DNA of 64,000 nt from contig OY979716.1 in the NCBI GenBank assembly GCA_963855995.1, positions 26,217,418 through 26,281,417 of the forward strand, read 5' to 3'. Made by a program: the position numbers and the translations under genes. The notes below the pieces were generated by a model. It had not been told where the DNA came from. It saw only the letters and a program-made list of their open reading frames with translations, and searched no databases. Below, one piece after another: positions 12,161 through 24,532 of this stretch (position 1 is the first letter of the stretch; every line of letters begins with the position of its first letter). This DNA comes from Muricea muricata (lineage: Eukaryota; Cnidaria; Anthozoa; Malacalcyonacea; Plexauridae).

Positions 12161-13179
12161 GCCAAAGTATTTGTGTGGAGGAAACAAGAAGACCTATACT
12201 GCAGATGGGGATCAAAGACAGGTTTGATTTCTTTTGTAGTTCTTGTTGTTACTAATTACACAACCATAATAATAATAGACATTAGTCACAATGAACATGA
12301 AGAATCACATGGATTGGTAATTCTGAAGCATCATTATTGTTTGTTTCTGTATGACAGCATGAAATATGAACTAGTCATTTGTCAGGCTCTAACATGGCCA
12401 GTGCTTTAGCTTTTTTTTAGAACAAACTGGATAATGACTCTACAGTTTGTTTTTTAAATACTTCCAGTGCTCTTATGTGTGGTCACCATATGCCAATTCA
12501 GTAGTTGAATTTTTTATTTGTTATATATAGATATCTTTTAACACAGCTACAACTATGGCAAATGTGCTAAAAGCTTGTGCTGAGGAATATTTAAACATAA
12601 ATAAAGCCGATTATGATGAAGAAATTGAAAATCAGGGTCTTGAACTGTTCTTACTGGATGGAAAAGCTGTGGTGAAGGACCCTTCATTTATTACTTACCA
12701 GAAGACTAGTTTTAGTTTTGTCTACATTAAGGTAGATGGTTAATTGTTGTTTAATAAAGATGAAAGTTACATAAAGGGCTAATTCTTTGGGATAATGTTA
12801 AAGAGATTGATGCCTATCACCTGTGTTTTTTAACCTCCCACAGAAAATATTTAACAGCAGACGAACTCAACTTAACACAACTACTGTACAACCCAACTTA
12901 GTTTAAGATTGTAATGCTTAATCTATCATCTGGCTAAAGTACTGTACTGTACTTACATGCTTACAGTACAGTAGCTCTTAACCTTGAATGAACTTGGCAA
13001 CAGTAAACACACTTTTCAATGTTTTTTTATAGAAAGAAGAACACTCCTGGGGTAGCATTAGCAGCAAATCATCTGTTCAAAGTAGCACAAGTATGCAAGC
13101 AGGAAACAAAAATACTACAGAGCCAGAGGATGACAATGTCAGTGTAATACCTTTATCAAAAACAGAAGGTACAGTGCTA

Positions 13180-13345
<166 letters not shown>

Positions 13346-13389
13346 GATATGTTACGAAAAGTACCATATATATGACTGGAACTAAAAGA

Positions 13390-13713
<324 letters not shown>

Positions 13714-14092
13714 TATTCATTACATAATATTTTTTTCTATTAATCTCAGTTAGGTTATCTTTGGATGATGTCTTGAGGTGTGGCAGATCAATGATTCCTC
13801 GAACTATAGAAGAACTTGTAGGAATAGGTAAATAGCTATCAATAATTGGTTAATCAGTATGGAACTTTTTTGTAACATAAAGTAAAGTACGTGCTCTAAG
13901 CACTAAGCTATGGATATTGAAATTTGGCCATGCTATTTGGTTTACCACTATATTTAAATGCTATGTTTATATAAAATTTTATGGAACTCTTAATGAAATT
14001 GTTAAATTTGAATAAATTAACCTTAAGGCTTTACTACATTTCTTTGATTTCAGCAGGTGCTCGTGGTCTTACATATAGCTTTATTATTATTA

Positions 14093-14764
14093 CAGTCAGG
14101 GACATTTTCAAGCACCTTTCTACTACCAGTTCATGGTAACAAAAACTCATTCTTCAATTGAGTTTTCAAACTCAATCTTCCCCCATAATTTTTTCACAGC
14201 TTCTCTTAGCTTTTACACGAAAACATTTGACACAAATTCCAATTTCTCCAAGAGGCAGCTACTTTGTTTTCACAGGTGATAAATATCATAGTAAGCACGA
14301 ATACAGCAGTGAGTCATTGTGTACTCCCAAACAACAGAAAAACATCCAGTAAAACTTGAGATTAGCAAGATGCAACTTTTTATGTATATATAGCATAACA
14401 TGATAATGTTACTCACTGCCAATTTGTTTTCTCATTAAGTGTTCACATGTTTTATATAAAGTAACTAGTACTTTAAGGTCCTTCCCTATTTATGTTTGAA
14501 TGGAATGGAGTGCCCCCCACTTCTTTCTGAAAAATTTCAGATTCCCCCATTTTATCACCCATCTCCTCCCCTCCCATAAGTAATGAACAGTCCCTAAATA
14601 TACATGCATTTAACAAATTTACTGAAGTATTCTCATTTGTTGATTTGTTGAATCCATGAAAAGTCGTGCCAAAGTGCGGACTGAAAATACATTTCTTTCG
14701 TTCAAAACTCAATCTTCTTCGAAAAACGGTAGTAGGCAAAAATGTCTGGAAATACCCCTGACAG
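14093..14764. mobile_element. MITE with TA flanks and CAGTCAGGG/CCCTGACAG ends
   Basis: Starts CAGTCAGGGACATTTTCAAG after TA (14091-14092) and ends ...ACCCCTGACAG before TA (14765-14766). Subterminal TCTACTACC and AACTCAATCTTC blocks are also mirrored. There is no coding capacity. It lies in the intron between the phase-1 alpha-kinase exons 13750-13827 and 14796-15056, which join correctly once it is spliced out. Confidence 0.75.
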
Positions 14765-15056
14765 TATGTATTAATCTTTACTGTGAATACTATAGGTGAT
14801 ATTTTTCAAGTATCAACGTTTGCTGTTCAAAACAAATCATGGACCATACTTGGATATATGAGATTAGATGTTGAAGAGAAAGAATTTGGTCATGGTGGTA
14901 TGAGAGTGGTAAAAAAGGCCATAGTTAATGAGGGTCTCGATCATCCCTGCTGCGCAAATTTGCACGTGGGACAAGTGTTTTATTAAAAAATACAAAGAAA
15001 CAGTTGAAAACGCAGCAGAAGCAGCCAACAAAACTATAAAGTCTATTGCAAAAAAG

Positions 15057-16403
15057 GTACAATACGTTAAGATTCAGTAAACACTTTAAACAAAAATTGC
15101 TTAAAAAGGTTTTGAATGTAGGCTATTTAGTCCCCGAGCCAACGGCGCGAAGCGCCGTTCCGGGCGTAAGCCCGGGGCGAGGGTTACTAATTTCGTATTA
15201 GCGGAGTTCAAAGTCGTTGCTCGTGATAGGTAGTAAAAGTGGTATGTCCTCACTGATCTCAACAATATGGCGGATTATCATGAATGGCTAACACTGATTG
15301 GCCGGATTTAAAATTTATTGTTGATTGATTAATCACGAATTCAACTGACAGCAAGCAAATATCTAAATTTGCTTTTTGCTTTTCAATATTTTGTATTTTT
15401 GCAAAAAGATTTGGCAACTTTCACAACCAACGAAGGGTGGTCATTTATGATCTCAAGAGTATGGCGGAATATCAGGAGTAGCAAACACTTAAGGCATTCA
15501 AAAAGGCGAGAACTGAGACGAAAACGACTGCGACAAGACTCTTGAAGAGAGATTAACTCTGGGAAAATACACAGAAGCGCCAAGAATTGACTACGGCGTG
15601 AAACACAAGGCAAGTTTGTTGATAATGCGTATTTATACTTGTGTTTTAATGCTTTATAAGGGCCGGCGTAGCCGTACTCCTCCAGTCTATTCACTGTTTA
15701 AATTCCAGAGTAAGTTTATGTTTTGTATTAAAATGCAAGACTGTCTTCTTATTACTGCATTTCAAAATATTGACGAAGTTTACATGTAAAAGAATATGAG
15801 CGAAGATACAAAATTGGCTTGAAACGGTTTTATTTCAAACTCAAAGTTTATGTAGATAAAAATTTAGTTTCATAGATATTGCAAAACGTCTAATATATGC
15901 AATTAATAGGTCGTATTTTATACCAAATTTAAGCTTACATTAGGCGTAATAACATACCGATGACAAATGTTGTGCCATTTTAAAAAAATGTCAATAAAAC
16001 AAGGATTAAAAACTCAATATTTTGTCATTTTGAAAAAATATACAGAAAGAATAACAATTGCCGTGTTGCTATGACAACAACCTATAACAGTACTTCATGT
16101 AATTCCGTAAATATAGTTGCATGCTCTTAGTTAGTGGCGAGGGGTTGCTGCATGCATGTATTTCTAGTAGTTTTCTAATTTATCATTTTACGTTATGAAA
16201 CTTGCTGAGATAGTTGAAGCAACAGGGCCATGCCGTAGCAAGGACGTTAATTAGAGGGGGGTTATGCTATTCATATATTCATGTTCTGGCAAGCGAATTT
16301 CTTTTAATATCAAATTCAAATTTTAAAAAAAACATGATTATGTATATGAATGTACCCCCCCCCCCAATGCAAAATACTATAGATGCGAATTCATTTTTTG
16401 GAG
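15057..16403. other. Alpha-kinase intron with repeat debris
   Basis: Holds a GC-rich island (15128-15190) of small palindromes such as GGCGCGAAGCGCC and CGGGCGTAAGCCCG, unlike the AT-rich surroundings. Two imperfect direct copies of a ~40-bp stretch containing TATGGCGGA lie at about 15255-15295 and 15450-15490. Near 16235-16370 is a short element whose start resembles the MITE near 41445 (CCGTAGCAAGGACGTTAAT, then a G run). No coding exon is supported here. Confidence 0.5.
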
Positions 16404-17543
16404 AAAGTTGAAGCCCAAATGGTGTGCCGTTCATTGGTTGAACAGTTCTGTCAGACACACAAGGACTCTCTAACCCAGTTTCCAGAGTAAGTAAAACTTT
16501 TCTGTAATGGACTATTGCATTGTGAATGGAGAGAAATATAGCCCACGAACTGCCATACTGATGTACACATACTTTACATGAAAATTATTGTATAACAATA
16601 GGATCTTAGCTATTGATGAAAGAACAAACGTCATATATATGTTGGAAGAAGAACTCCAGGGGAAGTTTGAAAAGTACATGGGCAATGCTGGTAATATAAT
16701 TGGTACAAGCGAAGGTTTACCTGCATCGACATGTTTGGCACTGGCTCATTGGTCATTAATTTTCAGCAATCGCAATTTTATGGTTACTGATTTGCAAGGT
16801 ACAGCAAGCAGTCTGCAGTTAATTGTAACAGTTTAAGTTGTTTATTATTGTAACAGTCAAAACATTATCCAAACTGCAGAATCTCATAACAGTTACAGTA
16901 CTATTAATAAAACCTCTTTTTATATCTACGTTTTGCACATGAACTACCTGACGTGTAAACTTTTTGCTGTAGGTGTGGGTTTTAAATTGACTGATGTTGA
17001 ACTGGCAACAAAATAGAAAGGGTATGGTTTCTTTTGGAGCTAATGATGTCATTTGTTAACTGATAATGTATTCATTGAATTAAGACTTACCTGAATGATA
17101 GTTTGTGCAGATAGATGTATGCCAATTGTATGTGTATTTACAGATATTATGGCATAGGCAATGTTGGGCACGAAGCGATAAAAATGTTCGAAGACACACA
17201 CGTGTGCAACAATGTTTGCCAAAGCCTTCATCTACCACCATTAGTCACTAATGGTAAGTTATTTTTGCTTTGGCGGTATTAAAAAACTGTTACAGCCAGT
17301 TGCAGGAAGGTGTCTATACAGTAGAACTATAATCAAATACATACTGTTCCTCTTATTTTCGTACAAGGAAATCTAGGTAGAAAAGTGTGTATTAAAACAT
17401 TTTTTTTAAATTTGAGTAATGTGCACATTACTTTCTTAATTTATTTCAAATTGTACATGTACATACTCTGATTTTTACATGCTTGGCTCTTTTTAGATAA
17501 AGGTGAAAACAATCCAATATCTCAGAGTCGCTTCAGTCTGTAA

Positions 17544-18470
17544 ATATTGAAATAGTTGAAAATTGTTGCACTTATTTAGCACAAACTCTATTGTTATATT
17601 GGTTTTGTTAATGTTAATTGAAGTACAAATTTTACATATGAAACAAGTGCATTCATGCATACAAATTTTTAAGCTCAAAACAGGCCTAATGCCAATTTCA
17701 CCATAAACTGATTAAAAACTGTCATACAGATTGTCCCAATAAAAGGTAATCCAACTTTAAGTGACTTTAAAAATTTCTGTTAATCGTTTGTTCGCCTTGG
17801 GGAATTTAGCTGAAGATTTTGAAAATAATTATCTTGTTTCCCTTCACGTGAATGCAGAACTTTGGACGTTGAACTTAATGTTAATTCACAATCTTTAAGC
17901 AAACTGGATTGTTTCATATGATAGATACTTAGTTTTACTTGTTATTTAATGGACTGTTAATTGACAATTGTTCTTCTACTTTTATTAAAGTAGTGCCACT
18001 TAATAGTTAAAGAGCATATGACACCAAACTTTATACTTTGGAATCAGAATTCTTTGTGTGGTGATGAACGCAGTATAATTTATTTTTAAAAGGCACGATG
18101 CTGAGAGACTACTTGAACGTTGTAATATGTGGCTGTGGGATAAAAACTGTTCCTGTGTCCCATTCATTGGAACTAATTTGCACCAAACTGATGCCATAAT
18201 GCAATTTCACTCTCAGACAAAGGGCATTTCTGCCTCATCACCACATATTCCAATGCTTAAATAGTTCCCTTGGCATTGTGTTTTTCAAAAATAAATAACA
18301 CTACAATAATCACCACACAAAGAATTCTATGATTCTAAAATATTAAATTTCATGTTATAAACACTTTTAAAAGCTTGGTTTTTCCAACTGTTATTCTTTT
18401 CAATACAGTGAGTATTAAACAACCCACAGTTTGATTACCTTTCTTTGAGAAACTTTGTATGTTATTATGT
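17544..18470. other. Interval between convergent genes, with a foldback MITE
   Basis: The alpha-kinase stop (17541-17543) and the integrase stop (about 18471) face each other. Arms at about 18025-18100 (containing CAGAATTCTTTGTGTGGTGAT) and 18270-18350 (the inverted counterpart) define a small palindromic repeat. Nothing coding is seen. Confidence 0.55.
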
Positions 18471-19494
18471 CTATAAGTTCATATCCAAGTACTGGACAAG
18501 GCAAGTGTAAACTTCTTTTGCATTGTTAATATTAATTGGTTCGTTCACAAATTCGTCAGCTAATCCAATAAGTCGTTCATGGTCAAAGAAAATGGTATTG
18601 GCCTGTCAAATCCATTTTCCTCTTTAATAACGTGAATGTCTTCATCGAATGGTTGAAACCCTGCATTACGAAAGCCTTTAAAAAAAACATGAGATTCAGA
18701 CATTGATTGCAATGGAAACATTTGCACATGGTAGAACAATATTGTATGTTATAAAACTATGTGAACGTAATAAATTATCTTAGTTAAATTGTTTTAACTT
18801 TGGAACTTTTAATGCATAATTAGCACTTTAATATAATTACTATACCAAATTGTTCTGGGAATGCATACAAATCTTCAGGTAAATCCTGTGGAGTTTTTCT
18901 GTCGTTTTGTTTCCTGATTCTGTGACTGTTATATGCTGTAACAAACCAGGTCAACTCATTTCTAATGAGTGGCATGTACACATAACGAAGACACAATCTG
19001 AAAAAAAACAGTAACAGTACAATACTACGGTAACAAGTGCATATGCGTCACTGAATTGAAATGGAATGTTCAAAGACATACATGTACTTGGCAAAATGCA
19101 GTTCTTAAACTTCCTTATAAAGTTCACTTACTTATGAAGTTCACAATCTTGCTGGAACAAGCCTTGTTGTTCAAGACACTAAAACAGATAAACATTTCAA
19201 TAAAGCATCTTTCATTTTTCACTGTGTCTCCATACTATTACAACTGGATTGTATTCAACTAGTACCTGAAATTCTGACTCCCAAAAACCAGTGTGATGAT
19301 CCCTTTGCTGCCTCCAAAATCGCTCAATTCTCTATACCGGTATTAAAAAAACAACCAGTGATCCAAGAATAGTTCAAAGTCTCTGGATTGACTGTCCAAG
19401 AATAGTATAGCTTCTGAACTGACTTGTCTGATGTGAATTTTTGCCACTCACCAACTGCATGGGGTAATTTCTTAAAAAATTCTTTCTTAGTGTA

Positions 19495-19700
19495 GGTATG
19501 CAAGTTTCACTCAATACTTGTATATAGAGAAATGAGATCAACATTACGCATATTGCCACTTTAATCACTTTAATTGCCTTGCCGAAACTTCTACTTTCAA
19601 TCAAGCTAAGCTCAATAATAATGAATTATTCACTTGACTGTTGACTGTGCTTTTATTTAGAATTTTTCCAAATATCACAGGGTTGAAACCCAGCTACATG
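19495..19700. repeat. Small MITE in an integrase intron
   Basis: A ~200-bp unit starting near AAGTTTCACTCAATACTTGT and ending GGGTTGAAACCCAGCTACA. It shares its interior (TACGCATATTG, CTTTAAT) and end motif (GCTGGGTTTCA) with 29147-29380. It lies between integrase exons 6 and 7. Confidence 0.55.
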
Positions 19701-21033
19701 TGGTACTATTCATTCAACTGAAAAGAGGTACTGGTACACTTGCTTTTCATTAAATTAACTATGACCAATATGACTCTAACCCATACCTGGTTAAGCATGG
19801 AAGTACCATAAACATGACTTTTCTCCCCAGCCAGGCTATCCTCAAAGTTTTGCCGAAGAAAGGTCTGACATGTTGCTAAACTACCATTTTCAGTGCCTGC
19901 ATCTGTTCTTGTCAATGCTGGTATTACTATATATTACAACATTTAATTCATTATTCAATTTTGGGCTATTTCAATAAGGGAATGCATAATGCAGAAGGTT
20001 GGTATTACACATAAGTTTAACCTTTCTTTTAGGTAGAGTACTTAACTCTTAACCTTTCATGTAAGATAAATAAATTCACTATACAGTTCTCACCATGATG
20101 ACTGCTGAGGTAATCGTAGTAGTACTTTGCTATGTACCACGGATCGTTGTTCGTCTGGTCTACATGACACCATAAATCTTCTACGAAAAGCCATCAATAG
20201 CACCATGGATACAAAACCCATATGGCTTCAACTTGTCGTGGCCATCGATGTGCCAAATCCAGTTACTATACTACAATTTTTTTTTACTTTATTTAGAACC
20301 AATAAGTTTAAATGCCAAAATAATATATAAGCTATGTGTTTATCATTGTTGCCATTACCACTGATACATAGTCCCGTCTTTGGAGAACTCTGTCTCTTCT
20401 CATTTGCAATCCATCCGGGTCTAAGTATTTCATTGTTTCGTACACATCTTCCCTTTATTTCAACTAAAAAATGGTAATTTAATTCTGTATTTTTAATATT
20501 CAAGAAATCTAAAAAAAATATATGTTTACAAAAATTACTATACAATGACATAAAAACAGTCACATATATACCTCTTTACCCTCAAATTGTACTTTTGACG
20601 CAAATGCTGATGCATGCGTGTGTAACCAATTTTTTGGGCAGGACCATTTAGTTCATTCTGATTAATAAAGTAAAAACATAGTTTGACTTACATGTAAAAT
20701 AAAAAACTTAACTAAAAGACTATAAAAAAGGGATGTCAAACTGCACAAAACTTGGATGCCAAAAAGCTTGTTTGCCATTCTCTTTTCTGTTGATTTCACT
20801 TTCATTGCCACTGCTTAGGGTAGAATTACCTGATCACTTTCAACTGCATGATATCAACTGAGTTTCCACCAAATTAATCAGTAACATTCTACATAGATGT
20901 AGGCAAATAGGCAATGGTCGGTCATTCATTAAAGTAACTCACTGAAACAGCTTCTATGACATCCATTGGTCCTATGAGTTCATCATGTCTTCTAATATTC
21001 ATTGCTTTTAAACGTCTTTTCAATGTGGATAAA

Positions 21034-21830
21034 CTGTGAAGAAACGAACCATGAATAATGACGATGCAATAAAATTATGGGCAAAGAAGCCATAACTCAC
21101 TATTAGCTAGGCTTCCTCATTTCTAAATATTAATTAATGTGAAGTAGTAATAAAATCAATTAGAAGTACACTGCTCAGGTGCTGTGGAACCCTTATCCAC
21201 CCCTATGTTTTGATGAGATGCCTAAATTTGTTTGAGAGGGGCATGGCTGCCCTGTATAAAAAATTTCAGCCTCTTCACTTCCAAATGGCTTTTGTGGCCC
21301 CTGTAATTAAATACTTAAATGCCCAGTTCTATACATTTGGAAGTGCATGTAACAACAGTTATTGGACTTATTGAGGGTCGATTCACGTTGATGTGATCAT
21401 AAACTTTAAGTTCTATTTATATCATTTTCTAATGACATAAATTTTTAAATCCTATCCTTCTTCTGTGAGGTGGGGCACTCCACATCTTGAAATAGTAGCT
21501 ACAAATACAATTCAGTCAAATCTACATTTGAAATTGTGACCTTAATTATTTTAATGCTTCCCAAGCATTTTCCAATTTATTTATTATTTACTAATGAAAC
21601 AAATGATATTTTATAAGTTCTTACTATTAAACAGTTTCTACCTCCAAGTACATCCATATTCACTTTCTAAATATCTTAATAACATTTTATTTGATTTCAT
21701 TGCGTTGACCATATCTTTAAGACGCGCGTACATCTCTACAACATTTTATTTACAATTTGCAATTACTGTTTCAATATAAAAGCGAATGCGTATGTAGGTT
21801 TTACAACACATTTAATATTTTAAAAAATAC
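21034..21830. other. First intron of the integrase gene
   Basis: AT-rich non-coding sequence between integrase exons 1 and 2; no structured repeat is evident. Confidence 0.4.
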
Positions 21831-21882
21831 CTTGTGATACATCGTTGAAAAGTTCGCCAACTTCCTCCATCTTTAATGGTTT

Positions 21883-22633
21883 CTGAGCTATATATTGCAA
21901 CTGGATACTAAGACGCAAAGCATCCTGGTCTATGCACACCAAAAAAATTTTTGACTAGCTCACTGAAAAAATTTTTTGACTCACTGAAAAAATTTTTAAC
22001 TCGACGAAAAAAAAAATCAACTGTTGGTTAAAAAATGTACAAAAAATTTTCACCTCGCTAAAAAAATGAAAAGTTGAAACGTAAAAATAAAAAGTTAAAA
22101 CGTAAAAAAAGTTGAAACGTAAAAAAAAAGTTGAAACGTAAAAAAAAAGTTGAAACTTAAAAATAAAAAGTTGAAACGTAAAAAAAAGGTTGAAACGTAA
22201 AAAAAAAGTTGGAACGCAAAAATAAAAAGTTGAAACGTAAAAAAAAAAGCTGAAACGTAAAAAAAAAGTTGAAACGTAAAAAAACAGTTGAAACTTAAAA
22301 AAAAGTTGAAACGTAAAAAAAAAGTTGAAACGTAAAAAAAAAGTTGAAACGTAGAAATAAAAAGTTGAAACGTACAAATAAAAAGTTGAAACGTAAAAAA
22401 AAAGTTGGAACGTAAAAAAAAAGTTGAAACGTAGAAATAAAAAGTTGAAACGTAAAAAAAAAGTTGAAACGTAAAAAAAAGTTGAAACATAGAAATAAAA
22501 AGTTGAAACGTAAAAATAAAAAGTTGAAACGTAAAAATAAAAAGTTGAAACGTAAAAATAAAAAGTTGAAACGTAAAAATAAAAAGTTGAAACGTAAAAA
22601 TGAAAAGTTGAAGTGAGCCTCCTGGGCTTCCAT
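21883..22633 (-). repeat. Right terminal inverted repeat of the giant element
   Basis: Complement of the left terminus. The TIR core (21883-22070) is longer than its left partner because of internal AAATTTTTT-motif duplications. It is followed by about 27 tandem units with core AAAAGTTGAAACGTA (22069-22612), against eleven on the left. The repeat core includes the coding part of integrase exon 1 (minus strand). Confidence 0.85.
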
Positions 22634-22639
22634 AATATT

Positions 22640-23749
22640 CGCAGCAAGGATCAAAGCGTCCCCAAACAGTGGAAGAAATATATGAGCTGTGGTAAGAACA
22701 AGGAGCCGTTGATCGTATTTTTGTGTGAATATTGGAGTACGTACAAGTCCTTGCGTCTATGCGGTATACGATCTATGTGCATCACATCAAAGGATAAATG
22801 CTACTTGTTAACATCTGAATCTTCCCCGAACGATTGCGTTTTACATCATGAAGTTTTTCAACTTCACTGTGATCATGAAGAAGCTAATACACGTTTACTT
22901 CTTCATTCGAGGCATGCAGCAGAATCTCACGATACCATCATTGTTAAATCCCCGGATACGGACGTGTTTTTGCTTTATATTGCCATGAGCAGGACGATTG
23001 GCAAGAATCTATTCGTGATGGCAGGGACACGTAGCTGATTTCGAATCATAGATACTTCAGCCATATCCGACGCTCTTGGAGAAGAGCTATGCTCTTGCTT
23101 GCCTGGATTTCATGCCTTTTCACCTACATAGATGTTTTCTACTGCATGTATACGTAGCTGGAGGAAGTACAAAATATTATAACAAGTATGATATCTTATA
23201 TTTTGCTAGGTTGTGACTCCACAAGGGCCTTTTGCGGAAAGGAAAAGCGAAACAACAGAAAATACTTCAAGAGAATCCAAACTTCGCCAAAAGTTTCTGC
23301 GATCTGGGAAAATCGTCTACACCACCAGAAGATTTTGTCATCTCGCTGAATGTACTTGTTTGCTTGCTATATGGCAACAAATCTTCAAGAACTGTAAATG
23401 AGTGTAGATATGTCTATTTAAAGCAGGGAAATGCTCAGACGAGTCTCTTCCTCTGACCTGTGACAGCCTGCTGAAACACATCGAGAGAGCGAATCTTCAA
23501 GCAGCTACATGGAAACGTTGTTTATCACCCCAGTTACAACTTTTCCCCCCAGTAGGCAATGGTTGGAAATTATCAGATGGACAACTAGAGGTTCTCTGGA
23601 TGACTCGTCCCTCCGCACCTGATTCACTTCACGAGTATGTCGATTGCAAGTGCGAGACGGGTTGTGGGACACAGCGCTGCTCCTGCCTAAAAGTGGGCTT
23701 ACCATGTACTGACTGTTGTGGTTGCGCAAATGTACCATTCCCCAATTAG
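22640..23749 (+). pseudogene. Broken copy of the YHxxCY / PIN-like / CXC-tail gene, 3' part
   Basis: Resumes the frame cut at 7545. It carries KQWKKYMSCG (matching KQFKKYLSDG of the intact copy), HCDHEEANTRLLLH (matching KQEEADTKMFLS), SPDTDVFLLYIA (the nuclease-like acidic block), LPGFHAFS (23098-23120) and GCDSTRAF after a probable intron with acceptor at 23210. The tail has LEVLWMTRPSAPDSLHEYV and a Cys-rich CKCETGCGTQRCSC block, stopping at 23747-23749. Lesions: a stop at 23036-23038, a frameshift near 23235 and another near 23430. Relative to the intact copy, about 85 codons around the insertion point are missing. Confidence 0.8.
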
Positions 23750-24532
23750 ACAAACTTTCAAACTGGAATACGATTTTAGCACAATTGGAAAGATCTTTCT
23801 AAATTTAGTGAAACTGTAAAGTTTGGTTGTAAAATATTGTAAAATGTCGAAAATACAGTAATGTAAAGATTGCGAATTTGTATACTTTTGTATTACGCGG
23901 GAAAAAGTGTTACCACATTTCCACATAGAACGATGGTCGGTTGCTATGCATTTTTCTCCCACAGGATATTTTGGTCACGTGGTTAGCGCGCGCTTGCTTC
24001 TATGGAGCGCAATGCGGTCGATATAGGGCCAAGTTTGCGACAGTACTGACAGCACATTTTAAACAAACAAAAAGCTTTTATGCTTTTTAAAAGACATCAT
24101 TACACTGTGCATCTTTAGAGACCATGAACGTTTTCAATCATAGCGCCGTTGCTGCGCAAGATGGTGGCAAAGTAGCCGATTTAAATACGCTTTACAGTCG
24201 AAATACGCATACTTCCGGGGCAAAAATTTTCTTTGTAGGGGTACCCACAGTTGTAGAATCAATATTTAAGTAAAGTGACTTCCCCATCTCCCCACAGTCG
24301 TACGTATTTCTTGCGCAATTTTCAAATTTGTAAGAATTTCGCAACATTTCGTATATTTTACTTAAATTTATCTTTATAATTTACCGATGGTTATATCTGA
24401 GGAACTTAAAAGAAAATAAATGATATTACAAGACTTTCAAGCTGGATAACAGCGAAGCAGAGCGGTAAGAAACTACCTTGTTTCAACAACCTAATTTTCA
24501 TATATTAATAATTGTGGTCGCCATATTGGCTT

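Larger units (their letters stand above)
18471..21945 (-). pseudogene. DDE integrase/transposase gene of the giant element (rve-type, IS3EU-like)
   Basis: Ten minus-strand exons: 21831-~21945, 20943-21033, 20572-20657, 20359-20452, 20094-20270, 19787-19917, 19266-19331, 19132-19178, 18846-18997, 18471-18675. In order they encode a helix-turn-helix-like block (LSTLKRRLKAMN), NGPAQKIGYTRMHQHLR, LDPDGLQMRRDRVLQRRDY, WIWHIDGHDKLKPYGFCIHG with the first catalytic Asp, RTDAGTENGSLA with the second, and RIERFWRQQRD with the catalytic Glu. The tail is LRYVYMPLIRNELTWF and NSHRIRKQ. This is the integrase-core architecture of eukaryotic integrase-domain transposons; IS3EU is my best class guess. Exon 5 has TAG after IDGFS plus a 1-base shift, and exon 10 has a 1-base shift, so this copy is probably dead. 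Exon 1 overlaps the right terminal repeat. The first Met is unresolved (one lies at MEEVGELF). Confidence 0.8.

Noticed and set aside
14158-14739. Candidate alpha-kinase exons within the 14.1-14.7 kb stretch
   Set aside because: The stretch is a TA-flanked MITE; the phase-1 exons on either side join directly without it.
22069-22612. Possible CRISPR-like array
   Set aside because: Units are directly tandem with only A/T-rich length variation and no unique spacers; eukaryotic context.
21955-22654. Long minus-strand open frames (up to 230 residues) with YVSTFYF repeats
   Set aside because: Produced by the right-hand tandem array, which lacks stops in several frames; composition is not protein-like.
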